A stretch of 64,000 bases of DNA from Molanna angustata (Eukaryota; Arthropoda; Insecta; Trichoptera; Molannidae), in contig OY754982.1 of NCBI GenBank assembly GCA_963576475.1, forward strand, positions 3,809,201 through 3,873,200. The letters are read 5' to 3'. Below are positions 22,270 through 34,772 of this stretch, piece after piece. The notes under the pieces are model-generated. The model saw only the letters and a list, made by a program, of their open reading frames with translations. It was not told the origin of the DNA and searched no databases. Position 1 is the stretch's first letter; each line of letters begins with the position of its first letter. Made by a program: the position numbers and the translations under genes.

Positions 22270-22440
22270 TCCTTTAACCCTGCGCAAGTGGCGAGCTTAT
22301 TACCTATTGCAATTTCTTCCGGCCCAGATCAACAATATTTGCGTGAGAAATTAATTGAAATTACTCCTCCGCTGGGGATTGAACCTGGGACGTTCGCACA
22401 GAAGCCAAACGGCTTTCCAACTGTGCCGGTCGGTCTCGAC
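22270..22440 (-). mobile_element. SINE family 2, copy 4
   Basis: Plus-strand view: ACCCTGCGCAAGTGGCGAGC, TACTCCTCCGCTGGGGATTG, AACCTGGGACGTTCGCACAG, AAGCCAAACGGCTTTCCAAC. Box B in the element sense is GGTTCAATCC, better preserved than in copies 2 and 3. Same family as 10840-11027. Confidence 0.65.
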
Positions 22441-23280
22441 GGTCGGTAGTAAAAATCATTGTATGAAGACTTTAAAATATAAAATCACTTTATTTCAAGA
22501 TTGAGATATTCTGTTTCATTTACTAAATAATTGATTTAAAAAATTTCAAAAGTTTTTTTTTTATGAAATTATATATTAATAAATGTTACATACCACGATT
22601 CCATAGTTAAATGTTGAACTAATTCCGAATCATGTTATTATTTAAGTATGTAAAAAATAAATTAAACATAATGTAGATAAATAACTACTTACGCTTAATA
22701 TATTTAAAATATTATTGTTGCTTGTAAATTGTAAATAATTTAATTCTAAGTAGTTATATTGTAATATAATATAAAATTATGAAAAACGAATATAATAATA
22801 TTTATTGATTTCTATGTATTGTTTTGTTTATGTAACATAACTATATATTTTATAATATTCTATTCTTGTAGAGAAGAACATATCAAAATAAGGGTAGAAA
22901 AAATGTAATAATAAAAGACAGAATGTATGTAAAAGTATATTTGAGAAATAATGAGAAAATATGGCAAAAAAATCATACTTAATATTTTGACATAACGAAA
23001 TGTGTATCTTATTCGTTGTTTGTTTTGTCAAAATATTTACTATGAATATAATCAAATTTAAATTAATCGTTGCAATAATAATTATTTTATTTAATGTTTT
23101 GTCAAAACTCTTTAAGCTTTAAATATTTAATTTGTATTTTTGTATTGGAAACTCGTGTATTGGTGTGAATTTATAAAAAAATATATTATTATATCAATGA
23201 TGGATCATAGATATTAGATTTTAAGTAGCATATTAATATAAATTATTGTAAAAGTAAAATTCCAAAGATTTAAATCTATA
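22441..23280. other. Intergenic AT-rich DNA, nothing recognised
   Basis: Very A/T-rich. No supported gene, RNA or structured repeat. Confidence 0.4.
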
Positions 23281-23282
23281 TA

Positions 23283-24260
23283 TTATGGCGATAGACAGGG
23301 GTGCATGCTGTCACCACGGCTCTTCAATCTATACATTGATTTTTGATTTCTGCAAAGAGCCCTTAGGAATGAAAGCAATGGTCTTAAATTGAGTACTTTA
23401 ATAGTGAGTGATTTTAATATGCAGAAGATAAAATACATAAAATATAGAAGAGTATTTTGTAAGTATGTTGTATGAATGATGAATAAACAGACTGAGAATG
23501 AATGCCAGCAAATAAAAGGCAATCGTCTTTGAAAAGAGTGAAAGCAGAACAGTGTGTCAAATAAATATAGAGAACGAATGGCTCGAGCAAGTCGACGAAT
23601 ACGTCTATCTGGAAAGCATGTTTTAAAGGAATGGATGGATAAGGATATTGAAATAAGAGTTATAGCAGGAAAAAGTGTGCATGAAGCACTTAGACCAGTT
23701 ATGAATGATCGCAACATATCAAAAGAAACCAATATTGCCATTCACAAATCAATCGTAGTGGCAACCTTGACGTATGCAAGAGAAACTTGGACATGAAAGA
23801 AGTCGCACGAAAGCAGAATAAATACAGTTGAAATAAGATCGTTGAGAATAATTTCTAATAGAACGATCCATGACAGAGTAAGAATTTATTGAGGACACAA
23901 AGGAAGAATGTAAGATGAAGAATGATATAATTAATAGAATGAAAGTTAAAATATTGAGATGGTTTGGCCACATGGGAAGAATGAATGAAGAACGTCTGAC
24001 GAAGAAAATATACAAAGCTGACAGGAATGGAAAAGGAGGTGGGGGGTGTCCAAGAAAAGGATGACACGACCTCGTGAATTATATTCTGAAAGATGGAAGT
24101 GTAAGAAGTCTGAATAGCAGACGAACATGGATGAGACAAAGCATGTATGTCGATAAGGCGATGAATAAGGAAGCGATAAAGTGTGTTAAGATAGAAAAAT
24201 ATTGTGTCCTATTCTCTCTACCTACCCCGTAAGGGCGAGATGGATAAATCTTAAATCAAG
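23283..24260 (+). pseudogene. RTE-like LINE remnant with many stops
   Basis: Begins at an RT motif (GDRQGCMLSPRLFNLYID, about 23287) and continues through three frames: MDKDIEIRVIAGKSVHEALR, a VVATLTYARETW block, a MVWPHGKN-type block, and a conserved 3' tail ending at ACCCCGTAAGGGCGAGATGG (about 24225). Numerous frameshifts and stops mark it as old. Fragments of the same family occur at 28435-28555 and 50731-50930. Confidence 0.7.
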
Positions 24261-25094
24261 GTTATTTTAAAGCATTATTTTGATTTATGTGTTGAAATTT
24301 GTCTTTTTTTTTTATTTACAAATCATTATTTTAGACATAATTTTTCCATGTACCTAGACGATTTTCATGTAGTAAAACTGTATTAAAGCGTTAAAAAATC
24401 GTATTAATGTTTGTTGATCAGCCAATAATTGTGATCATTTTTACCATCCAATTTACCATTTACGAATTTTTAATCAAATAAACTAAAATCTTAACACAGC
24501 TGATAATTTTTTTTCTATGAACATCAAATGTATTAGGGACAGCGTTGTTTCCTTTGAAAGGGTTTTTGACAAGTAAACGATTGTTATGATATATTTTCTT
24601 TTAAATCATGTGGGTCTATACGATTAACACCACTTTGAATAATAATGAACTAACCACACACTTTTATGGTATTTAATTTGTTTACTACATAGGTGTTTTG
24701 TATTGAAACTATTTTCAAAAAGTTGCAACATTTTTTCAAATTAACAAATACTCATATTATTAACTGTTTAACATTAATTTTTAGTATATGTATATTTTTC
24801 TTGTAAAATTTTCTTCAAAACACTGATTTAAATCTGTTTCAAGTAACATAGTTCTACATAATCTCATATGAAAACATTTCTAGTTTTATTCATATTTTTA
24901 TTTTCTTTGTTTTATTATTATTATTTTTGATGTATATCTTTGCATCTTTTTTTCTACATATAATGTAGTTTTAGCATTTCCAATATCTACGTACCCATTT
25001 CCTATATACACCTCGCTTTGTTAAACCAATTTTCAATCTATCTATATGTTTTTCTTATCCATTTCCCATTATCTTCCCCTTTCCCTATATCAAT
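24261..25094. other. Intergenic AT-rich DNA, nothing recognised
   Basis: No supported feature. A/T-rich throughout. Confidence 0.4.
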
Positions 25095-25460
25095 TTCACT
25101 TTCATTTTTCCTACTTTCTATATCCAGTCAACTCTTTCTATATCCAGTTGACTCTTCGTATCCAGTTAACTCCGTATTCAAATTCTCGTTAATACACATT
25201 TTTCCGTATCCAATTTCTCGTAATACCTAACTTTCCTTATTCATTTTCTCTTTAATACCCATCTTTCCGTATCCAGTTTATCGCTAATTCCTAGCTTTCT
25301 GTATCCAGTTTATCGTTAATACCCAACCTTCCGTATCCAATATTTTCGCAAATACCCAACTTTCCGAACACAGATTCTTGTTTATACCCAACTTTCCGTA
25401 ACCAGTTTCTCGTTAATACCCAACCTTCCCAAACCAGTATCTTGTAAATACCCAATTTTC
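25095..25460. repeat. Degenerate minisatellite, unit about 34 bp
   Basis: About ten imperfect units built on ACTTTCCGTATCCAGTTTCT followed by CGTTAATACCCA. Early units are shortened (TATCCAGTTGACTC). No coding sense: units differ by indels that break any frame. Confidence 0.75.
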
Positions 25461-26257
25461 CACTTATTTCGATTTATTTGTTGTTTTATATTCTTTCCAG
25501 GCGTATATTACGTCTACTTCCTGCAACTTCAAATAATAAAAATATGTTTTCTTTGTAACTAGAAGTACGATTCCTATTTTTTGATATCTATTTAATCGCG
25601 TATTTCTCTTTAAGTTCATTGAAAAAATATTGCCATATTGACTAGTTAAAATATACATACATAAATATATATTTTATTTAATAGCAAATTATGCATGATA
25701 CCAAAGAAATAATTGATCTCGATAAAACCACCTGTAAACGTAGTTAAAGTTATAAAAATGTATGTTAGTATATTGAATATTTATTTAAAAACTCAATATT
25801 ATGTTTTAAATGAATAGTTAGGTTTGAAAATATATACTATTAAAAAAAACATATAGAAACATGTCTATGTATACTCTGTAGTTTGATTGTTATAATTAAT
25901 AATATCATTAATTAATTAAAAAAACCTAGTCATCATATATTGTTTTTTTTTCTTTGTTTGTTTCTTTGAAGCAAATATAAATGTATTTATACATAAATTA
26001 TGAAAACTATTCATTTTATGTATTATATTATATAAATTTATCAAATAAATACTAGGTACCTACTTATCTAAACTTAATGAATACCTAATATGAAAATGTA
26101 CCATGTATAATATAAGTCGATTCTGCTGTTTATATAAAATGTTTACTTCAAAACTAAAATGTTTCATTTATACCTGATTCCAAAAAACAATTGTCTAAAG
26201 ATTTGTAAACAAGTGTTGATAAGCGTCACCATAAAATGACATAATGATGATAGGTTA
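25461..26257. other. Intergenic AT-rich DNA, nothing recognised
   Basis: No supported feature. Open frames here are short and of background composition. Confidence 0.4.
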
Positions 26258-26400
26258 TGGCAAAGCGGTTAGCACGCTGGATCGTGGTCGCGAGTTCGAA
26301 TCCTGCCACGACCAATTTCGTTCACCTATAGCACAAGCATTTATGCTTGATTTAGGGAATGTATGAGGATGTGATTTTTTTCGATGTAAGTATAACAGCA
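26258..26400 (+). mobile_element. SINE family 3, copy 2
   Basis: Plus strand: GGCAAAGCGGTTAGCACGCT (box A region), CGCGAGTTCGAATCCTGCC (box B GAGTTCGAATCC), then the family body TTCACCTATAGCACAAGCAT and GATTTAGGGAATGTATGAGG. The tRNA-like head is the best preserved of the family. I treat it as a SINE because of the shared body and the absence of a visible acceptor-stem partner. Confidence 0.65.
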
Positions 26401-26651
26401 GGTAACAACGATCGGGTACTATGAACCCAAAATATTTATTTATTTTAATTATTTAAAAGTTTTTGAGCACATATCGGCCTAATTTCTAAATAGCAACAAC
26501 CAGCCGCATTGAAAGCTATAACAAAAAAATGGTTAAATACTAAACGAAGATAAGAAACTGATTTTTTTTAATATTACTACGTAATTGATTTACAAATGAA
26601 TCAAAATTACATTAGCACTAACCCTTTTTACATCAACCAGTAATTCATACT

Positions 26652-26850
26652 ACACTTATACTTGCATTATACATTATACTTGCATTATACATTATACTTG
26701 CATTATACATTATACTTGCATTATACATTATACTTGCATTATACATTATACTTGCATTATACATTATACTTGCATTACACTTATACGTATACTTGCATTT
26801 CTATCCCACATCAACCTACCACTAAACCTTACCACTAAACCTTACCACTA
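26652..26850. repeat. Tandem repeats of 18 bp and 13 bp
   Basis: 26652-26790: about seven copies of an 18-bp unit, TATACTTGCATTATACAT. 26815-26850: three copies of ACTAAACCTTACC (13 bp). Non-coding. Confidence 0.8.
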
Positions 26851-26984
26851 AAAATTAACTTACACTATGACGAATAAAAATAAAAGAACTGATTTATATA
26901 ACGCTACTTTGGGACATGCATAGCCTAGTAATGTAGCCTAATCCACAAATTAAAATATATATATGCATGCATAAAAATTATATT

Positions 26985-27670
26985 GTTTGTGCATGTACAG
27001 AAATTGAAAAAGTTGACCAATATACATACCTAGGATTACAGATTGATAATACATTTAATTGGAGTAAACACGTAGAACTCATTTGTACAAAATTAAATTC
27101 AATATTGTGAAATTTTTATATGTTAAAGGGTAGTGTTTCGCGGGCCATACTGTATTCTATGTACTATGCTATGGTCGACTCGATCGTCAGCTACGCGTTA
27201 ACTTGTTACGGCTTAACCTACCCAACACACACCAATAAAATTAAACAAATTCAAATCAATTTCTTGAAAATGTTGGTGGACAATAATACAAAGAAATCAT
27301 GTAATAGCCAATATGAAAAATTATTTGAAATACGTAAAATACTCACAATACAAAATAAAGTAAAACAGTGCATCATTTTGGAAGAATACAAAAATGAATC
27401 TTTTAAAACAGAAATAAGTCACATATATGGGAGGTGGGTGGCTGGCTGGCGATGGAGCGTGCCCTGCAGGTACCTAAGACAAACAACGTGTATGGAGATG
27501 AGATCGTACCAGGAAACATCTTGTAGGTACCGCATATTATTAACGCGTTGCCGATTAGGATAAGAAATATTTTAAAGTCTGACGAAACGAAAATAGTAAC
27601 TATAAAAAATACTCTTAAACATCTGTATCTGAAATCAAGCGTTCGTTATACTTTGAATTATTATTGTTGA
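26985..27670 (+). pseudogene. LINE C-terminal fragment (Jockey/CR1-like)
   Basis: Plus-strand coding traces: EKVDQYTYLGLQIDNTFNWS (about 27009), a stop near 27108, then MLKGSVSRAILYSMYYAMVD and SIVSYALTCYGLTYP. A frameshift around 27430-27530 leads to IINALPIRIRNI and the end near 27668. This is the region after the RT core. There is no catalytic motif, and it is broken by a stop and a frameshift. Confidence 0.65.
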
Positions 27671-28171
27671 TTAATTATAGGTATATCTAATGTATATTAT
27701 GTGTAAGGTTTATTTCATTTTTTTTTCTTTCGAATTTCAATTTTTTTTTCTTTCAAATTTTTATTTAGTCTCTGTATCTTTAATATTTGAGATAAGTTTA
27801 TTAAAATAATTATATATGAAATTTATAATATTATGTGAAAGAGAGAATCTGCTCTGCCAAAAAACTGCTTTGCAGCTTGGCGGGTAAATAAAAATGTATT
27901 ACTTTTTATTAAAAAATAAATATCTTAAAAAAAAATATACACTGATGACTAAAACATGAATTTTTAAGTGTTTTACATTTTATTTTCTACTTTATCAACT
28001 TTTTAAAATTAAAATTCTTTAAATAACTAAAATTTAAAGAAATAAAAATTCCAATAAATAAACCCCCTATTATTATATAAAATACTATAAACTTTATAAT
28101 TTTTCTTTATTATACCTTCATAAGATATTATCGTGCTTCTAAACAAATATTTTTAATAAATAAATAAAAAC

Positions 28172-29140
28172 GGGTGGGTTATGGCCAACACTAAACTCTC
28201 CACACCATAGTAAGCGTTCATTTTTTTCTTCTTGAAAGGTTGACAATCTCTAAATGCATTTATATGAAGTACATTTCTATTAGATTCTTAAACAAATATA
28301 AGATTCCCAGAGGACAAAAGTTTTCCCAATACACCATACACACAAAAACATTGTCACGAAACTCATTGTATGTATTTTCTAAAAGATACCTGTTTAGAAA
28401 TTTTAGGTAAAATTGCATTACGACATTACGAGCAAGATGAGCATGTATGAGAGAGTGTTTTAATGTTGATGAGGCGATGTATGTGTCAAGATAGAAGAAT
28501 GCGGTGTTCAGTTCTCACTGCCTACCCCTTGAGGAAGATAGAAGTGGAGAGTAAAAAATACACTTGTCTATAGAGACACATACAATATCAATATGAAGAT
28601 AATCACTCAATTTTCCCTTACAGAAGCTATTTTACTTCAGTTATATACATGTTTCATACAATTATGAAGTTTATTTCACGTTGATATGGCAAACCATAGA
28701 TTTTTTTCTTTAAATTTTGAACAATCCTTGAATGCATTTTTGTTGTATCTAAATTTCAGACAGTGTGATATTCATATGAAGTCAATCGGACTTATAGTTT
28801 GGGCTGCAAAGAGGGCACACAAAAAAAACAACGTAAATGATGAATTCATATAGAAGAAATTAAAAGTTGTCTATGGAAAACTAATCAGCTCTAGGTCTGT
28901 GCACTTTTCATATATTATGTTAATATGAAGTCGATTGGACTTATATAGTTTGGGCTGTAGAGAGGACACAAAAAGGATAATCCGTACGCCGTACGCCATA
29001 CATACATACAAACCTATCACGACGAAACTCACAGTGTGCACTCTGTACATGATACCCGTTGAGAAATTGATGTAAAAAATACGCTTAATAATTGTGAAAC
29101 CATGACTCTCCAATATTCCATAGTGTGGATAGTAAAAAGT
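28172..29140. repeat. Composite repeat region, partner of 41270-42160
   Basis: Starts with a family X end (ACGGGTGGGTTATGGCCAAC). Two similar internal blocks follow (TCGGACTTATAGTTTGGGCT near 28787 and TTGGACTTATATAGTTTGGG near 28932). It ends at GACTCTCCAATATTCCATAGTGTGG near 29103-29127, a block that recurs near 42118. An RTE-like LINE 3' fragment (28435-28555) lies inside. Non-coding. Confidence 0.5.
28435..28555 (+). mobile_element. LINE 3'-end fragment, same family as 23283-24260
   Basis: AGCATGTATGAGAGAGTGTT, GATGAGGCGATGTATGTGTC and CACTGCCTACCCCTTGAGGA align with the terminal part of the LINE remnant at 24130-24245. Too short to encode anything. Confidence 0.55.
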
Positions 29141-29388
29141 AGATTACAAAGAGAAAAAAATAAATCCAATGAAAAAGAGTATTTTATACAAATACCATAA
29201 AGTTCATTCAAAAATAATAAATGTTGTGTCACAAAGTGATATTTTGCACTAAAAATATTGATGAAAAAAGTTTTTATAGATGGCCAATGACAAAATAAAT
29301 ATCGCCTAGGCAAGGGTACCTATATGTTCCCCAAATAGTGAAAACGCGCTATTGGCGAATAATAATGTGATAATATATGAACCTAATA

Positions 29389-30272
29389 ACAAAATATTAT
29401 TACTTGAAATAAGTTAAAACAATTATTTAACTTTTTTCCACTTGATAAATTAGTTTGACCACTGACGCGTTTCGCTCAAAGAGCATCTACAGAATGGTAC
29501 TTATGTATCAGTGGACCTTTTATTTATAAATACAAATTCATTGCTAACAAACCTTTTTACATGAAAATATGAGAAAAATTGTGAATAAAAATAAAAACAT
29601 TATGACATAACCAAGTAAGAAGAAACAGAGCATAAAATAATAAATTATTAGAGAGAACCATAAATGCTTAAAAATGATATAAACTATAGGTATATATGGA
29701 AATATGATCATTAATTGTGGTTACAAATACAAGAACATTATGACATAACCAAGTTAGAAGAAACAGTATACAATAATAAATTATTAGAGAACAACTATAA
29801 ATTTTTATCACCGTTACCAGTGTTATTTTACTGCAAATTTTATGTAAGTACGTTTTAAGCGATGATTGTTTTTTTTTTATTTAAATTAATGTTTAGTAGT
29901 ATGTGACAGACGCCTGTCATTGGAGCATTGGAGACCTTATTGGTCTTACTTACTATTTGCAATTAGTGTTTAAGCTGATACTTACCCAGTTTTTTGTATG
30001 GCCAAAACTGGCTTAGCATTGGATTAAACTCGTATTTAAAATAGTAAGTAAGGCCCTATGTGTTTGTATCATGTGTTAACTTGTGTGTGTATATTTCAAT
30101 GTTCTTTTGGTGTCTTTAAAAAAGTAAATAAATAAATGACATGTTATACTCGTATATAATCTATAGGTATAATTGGAAAGATGAGGAAAATTGTATGTAC
30201 AAATAAACTAATTTATCAAGTGGAAAAAAGTATAATAATTGTTTTTACTTATTTTAAGTAATAATATTTTGT
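29389..30272. mobile_element. 884-bp element with about 68-bp TIRs and TA duplications
   Basis: The left end ACAAAATATTATTACTTGAA and the following 50 bp reappear inverted at the right, ending AATATTTTGT at 30272. Both ends are flanked by TA (29387-29388 and 30273-30274), the duplication made by Tc1/mariner-type transposases. No transposase ORF, so non-autonomous. The interior contains a tandem duplication (ACATTATGACATAACCAAGT at about 29600 and 29735). Confidence 0.7.
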
Positions 30273-30279
30273 TATAATG

Positions 30280-31350
30280 GAATTCCATCACGAACTCTCA
30301 GTCAACAAACTGTAATTAATATGAACCTAATGCTTAATTTTTTACCACAGAATAAAAAACAAACATATGATAAAGACCTTTTCTCTTGATCTCTTGATGA
30401 AGGAAAATAATCGAGAGATATTCTTTTGTGTTCAATAAGTGTTCTCATCTCATCAGAAGACAGGAGAAGAGCGTCAAAGAAAACTGAAGATAGAAAATTA
30501 AGAAAGGTTTCGATTCAATGATCAACTAATGATACCCCATCGGATGATGAAGTGGAACAAAGAAAGAGCACTTCAAAAGGAAGAAATAAATGGTGAATTC
30601 AGTTATGTCGGTATGCCGTGGTGATTACTTTTAGAATCAGCTTAATTTAACTTTGAAATTTAAGCGTTACATAAATCCTCGTTACTTTTATATATCAAGT
30701 ATAAATGAGAGAAAATCGAAATTTGTACAAAAACAAAAAAAAGTTCTGCATATAAGTATAAAAAACATGAGAAAAAAGATGCAGATTAATCAAATAACTA
30801 CATGAATACAGAAAATATCGATAGCCGTAGCACACTGCTACGTTTGACTTCTGTAAAGGCGTTCGGTGTTCGATTACCTGCGCAACCTTGTATTAAGAGG
30901 ACATATAAACCGTAAACACCCCGAATTGTAATCAATTTTTTCAAAATTTTATTTTATTTTACCAATAAGTTAATACTGTCAGAACTCAATGCTCAAACAT
31001 CCTTGACTTTCAGTGTCCTTGGGAATTCGGTATATACAATATTATATGTCATTAAAATTAATAATTTTTTTTTCTTCATACGTTGCTATAACTTTGTGGC
31101 ACATTTTAAATATTTTCGCAAATTGAAATTTGGTTCAAATTTATTTTGTTTTAACCACTATGAATACTTGGTGTCTGACCAGTTTTCGGAACTGACCGCT
31201 CCCTCCTCAGGGCAGACTTGTACAAGTCTTGCGAAAATAATAAATATTTCATTATTTAATTGTTTATATCATTATAGGGTGTTTAGAAAAGCAACAGCTC
31301 TTTGCTTACATAATATAAATACTACATAGAATTCATAATACAAAACCTAT
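30280..31350. other. Intergenic DNA, nothing recognised
   Basis: No supported gene. The open frame at 31003-31329 lacks recognisable similarity and is not called. Confidence 0.4.
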
Positions 31351-31500
31351 CGCCCTTCGTGGTTCAGTTGGTTAGGTATCTGACTGCTGATCCAAGGGTC
31401 CCGGTTTCAATTCCCATAGTGATTTTAGTCTGTATCTGTGAGACGATAAATATCGTAAGTCTCCAGAATGTGGCAACTTCTTATTGGGTAAAAAATAAAT
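31351..31500 (+). mobile_element. SINE family 1, plus-strand copy
   Basis: Head TTCGTGGTTCAGTTGGTTAG (box A), a partly decayed box B (GGTTTCAATTCC), then the family body TGTGAGACGATAAATATCGT and CTCCAGAATGTGGCAACTTC, ending in an A-rich AAAAAATAAATAAT. Same family as 1785-1988. Confidence 0.7.
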
Positions 31501-31570
31501 AATATGTCATTAATAATGGGTAGGAACAGAATATTATTCCTTTACATTAACAAACATTTTTTTTTTACCA

Positions 31571-31754
31571 GGGGGGCAAGTCTGGTCCAATCGGCGAAAT
31601 CAAAACCCTCGTAATTACCCTTATCATGGATATAATTATCATATGGAGTTCTATGACATCTAAAGATATTATAGAACTCCATATAATAATTATATCCATG
31701 ATATGGGTAATCGTGAGGGTTTTGATTTCGTCGAATGGACCAGACTTGCCCCCC
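31571..31754. mobile_element. Foldback element with 84-bp arms
   Basis: Arms 31571-31654 and 31671-31754 are near-perfect inverted copies around a 16-bp loop. Outer ends GGGGGGCAAGTCTGGTCCA and complement; inner ends ATATGGAGTTCTAT and complement. Non-coding. MITE-like; no clear target duplication. Confidence 0.65.
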
Positions 31755-32104
31755 AGGCCTGACGGAAAAATTAAAAAGTTACCAAAAATATATTATTATT
31801 CCATATTTATGCCAATAGTTCTGTAAGGGAAAAAAAGTGGTGAAAGATTTTTTAAACAAAAATCCATTTTTGAATAATAATATTGTTGAGAGAATTTCGT
31901 TGGTCACAACTCACTCGTACAAATTCGATATGAATATTAGTGACGATGTAATGATTGTACCTAAATACCGTTGGGAATTCAATAAATTCGTTTTCTTCAT
32001 ACTCTTCACCTTGATTTATTTAGTATGGTGTACCTATATTTTCGTCACATGGGATTCAACTTATAAACATCTTTATCTTTCACTATTCTACACGCGGTCT
32101 AGGA

Positions 32105-32200
32105 CACTGGGCTGCGGCTGCTTGAGTGCGGAAAATTTGGGTGCAAGACTCTTGGGTGCGGAACATTTGGGTGCGAGACACTTGGGTGCGAGCCCACTTT
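32105..32200. repeat. Short minisatellite, about 17-bp unit
   Basis: About five units on the pattern CTTGGGTGCGAGACA (for example TTGGGTGCAAGACTC and TTGGGTGCGGAACATT). Immediately upstream of the LINE fragment at 32220. Confidence 0.6.
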
Positions 32201-32219
32201 AAAAATGAATTAAGCTAAA

Positions 32220-32745
32220 ATGAGAAATCTCCTATGTAACGACGACATCAATCTGAAACTACGCCAAATGATGATCAAATGCTATGTATGGTCGGTCCTG
32301 CTCTACGGTGTTGAGGCATGGACCCTCAAGGTTGGTACCATAAACCGCCTGGAAGCGTTCGAAATGTGGATTCATCGTAGAATGCTAAGAATATCCTGGA
32401 CCGACATGGTGAGCAACGCCTAAGTCTTGCGTAGAGCTAATACAGACACTGACAGACAGTTGTTCACGACAGTCAAGCTCTGTAAGACTTCATATTTTGG
32501 TCACATAATGAGAGGCGAATAATACTCGATCTTACAGTTGATCATAAAAGGAAAGATTGAGGGCCGTAGAGGGGTCGGCAGGAAGCAGCTATCCTGGCTT
32601 CGTAACATTCTGGAGAGGACCGGAATGAGGCGTGTGGAAGACTTGTTCCGCACCGCACATGACAGGAAAAGTTTCTCCCGAGTGATCGTCAACATCGGGG
32701 GGGACCCGACAGGACACATAGAGAAGAAGAAGAAGAAGAAACTTA
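32220..32745 (+). pseudogene. LINE 3' fragment, RTE-like, (AAG)n tail
   Basis: Plus-strand frame: LKLRQMMIKCYVWSVLLYG, VEAWTLK, FEMWIHRRMLRISWTD, a stop near 32421, then KGKIEGRRGVGRKQLSWLRN and a stop before AGAAGAAGAAGAAGAAG (32721-32740). This is the zinc-knuckle-like C-terminal region of a non-LTR polyprotein. It is broken by at least one frameshift and has no RT core. Confidence 0.7.
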
Positions 32746-33220
32746 ATTGATATTAATTATTCAATAACCGATTCGCCGCAGAGTGAAATAATTAATTACA
32801 GGTAAATAAACAAATATAGGAAAGTTATTATAAACTAGAGACGAGCGTGTTTTTGATATTTACGATGCTACATTTTTGCGATACGAATATCATGGTTTAA
32901 ATGTAATATTAGCATACGGTGCACTTTTCGTGATAAAAATAATAATCTGCAGTGCAGAATATTTCCCCGGAGAAAATTTAAATAAAATTTGTAACGGAAT
33001 ATCTTTGCTATGGAAAAATTTTCCTCCTGCTTTTCAACATTGAATGTACCTATGTTACGAACGTAATCTTTAACTAAAGAGTATCGTTTCCGGTTACATT
33101 TTGAAAACCGAGTTTCTTAAGTGCATATCTACAAACATACTTCCATATTTATCAATATTATTCATACGGCATATTTTCAGAAAATGCAAGAGCGACTGAA
33201 TTGATGGTAATTAAGTGATA

Positions 33221-34772
33221 ACCACACATACATACCATCATGCCATGTCCCTCAATACCATCATGCCATGTCCCTCACATACCATCATGCCATGTCCCTC
33301 AATACCATCTTGCCATGTCCCTTACATACCATCATGCCATGTCCCTCACATACCATCATGCCATGTCCCTCACATACCATCATGCCATGTCCCTCAATAC
33401 CACCATGCCATATCCCTCAATACCATCTTGCCATGTCCCTTACATACCATCATGCCATGTCCATCACATACCATCATGCCATGTCCCTCACATACCATCA
33501 TGCCATGTCCCTCAATACCACCATGCCATGTCCCTCAATACCATCTTGCCATGTCCCTTACATACCATCATGCCATGTCCCTCACATACCATCATGCCAT
33601 GTCCCTCACATACTATCATGCCATGTCCCTCAATACCATCTTGCCATGTCCCTCAATACCATCATGCCATGTCCCTCACATACCATCATGCCATGTCCCT
33701 CACATACCATCTTGCCATGTCCCTTACATACCATCATGCCATGTCCCTCAATACCACCATGCCATGTCCCTCGTATACCATCATGCCATGTCCCTTACAT
33801 ACCATCATGCCATGTCCCTCACATACCATCATGCCATGTCCCTCACATACCATCATGCCATGTCCCTCACATACTATCATGCCATGTCCCTCAATACCAT
33901 CATGCCATGTCCCTCACATACCATCATGCCATGTCCCTCACATACCATCATGCCATGTCCCTCACATACCATCATGCCATGTCCCTCACATACCATCATG
34001 CCATGTCCCTCACATACCATCATGCCATGTCCCTCAATACCATCATGCCATGTCCCTCACATACCATCATGCCATGTCCCTCAAAACCATCTTGCCATGT
34101 CCCTTACATACCATCATGCCATGTCCCTCACATACCATCATGCCATGTCCCTCACATACCATCATGCCATGTCCCTCAATACCACCATGCCATGTCCCTC
34201 ACATACCATCATGCCATGTCCCTCACATACCATCATGCCATGTCCCTCACATACCATCATGCCATGTCCCTCACATACCATCATGCCATGTCCCTCAATA
34301 CCATCATGCCATGTCCCTCACATACCATCATGCCATGTCCCTCAAAACCATCTTGCCATGTCCCTTACATACCATCATGCCATGTCCCTCACATACCATC
34401 ATGCCATGTCCCTCACATACCATCATGCCATGTCCCTCACATACCATCATGCCATGTCCCTCACATACCATCATGCCATGTCCCTCACATACCATCATGC
34501 CATGTCCCTCACATACCATCATGCCATGTCCCTCAATACCATCATGCCATGTCCCTCACATACCATCATGCCATGTCCCTCACATACCATCATGCCATGT
34601 CCCTCAATACCATCTTGCCATGTCCCTCACATACCATCATGCAATATCCCTCACAAACCATCATCCCATGTCCCTCAATACCATCATGCCATGTCCCTCG
34701 CATACCATCATGCCATGTCCCTCACATACCATCATGCCATGTCCCTCAATACCATCATGCCATGTCCCTCAC
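33221..34772. repeat. 1.55-kb minisatellite, 24/23-bp units
   Basis: About 65 tandem copies of CACATACCATCATGCCATGT-CCCT (24 bp) and a 23-bp form with CAATACC in place of CACATACC. Minor variants have CTTGCC or CACC. The mix of 24- and 23-bp units forms a higher-order pattern, with a block containing AAAACCATCTTGCC repeated near 34084 and 34345. All three plus frames are open for more than 500 codons only because the unit has no stop. Not a gene. Confidence 0.92.

Noticed and set aside
22828..23055. 75-codon minus-strand frame rich in Phe, Ile and Tyr
   Set aside because: Expected by chance in very A/T-rich DNA; no conserved feature.
26258..26315. Possible tRNA gene with GAGTTCGAATCC box B
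   Set aside because: The downstream body (CACCTATAGCACAAGCAT) is common to several loci and the head cannot be folded into a full cloverleaf by eye.
33221..34772. CRISPR-like array
   Set aside because: Repeats are directly abutting with no spacers, in a eukaryotic context.
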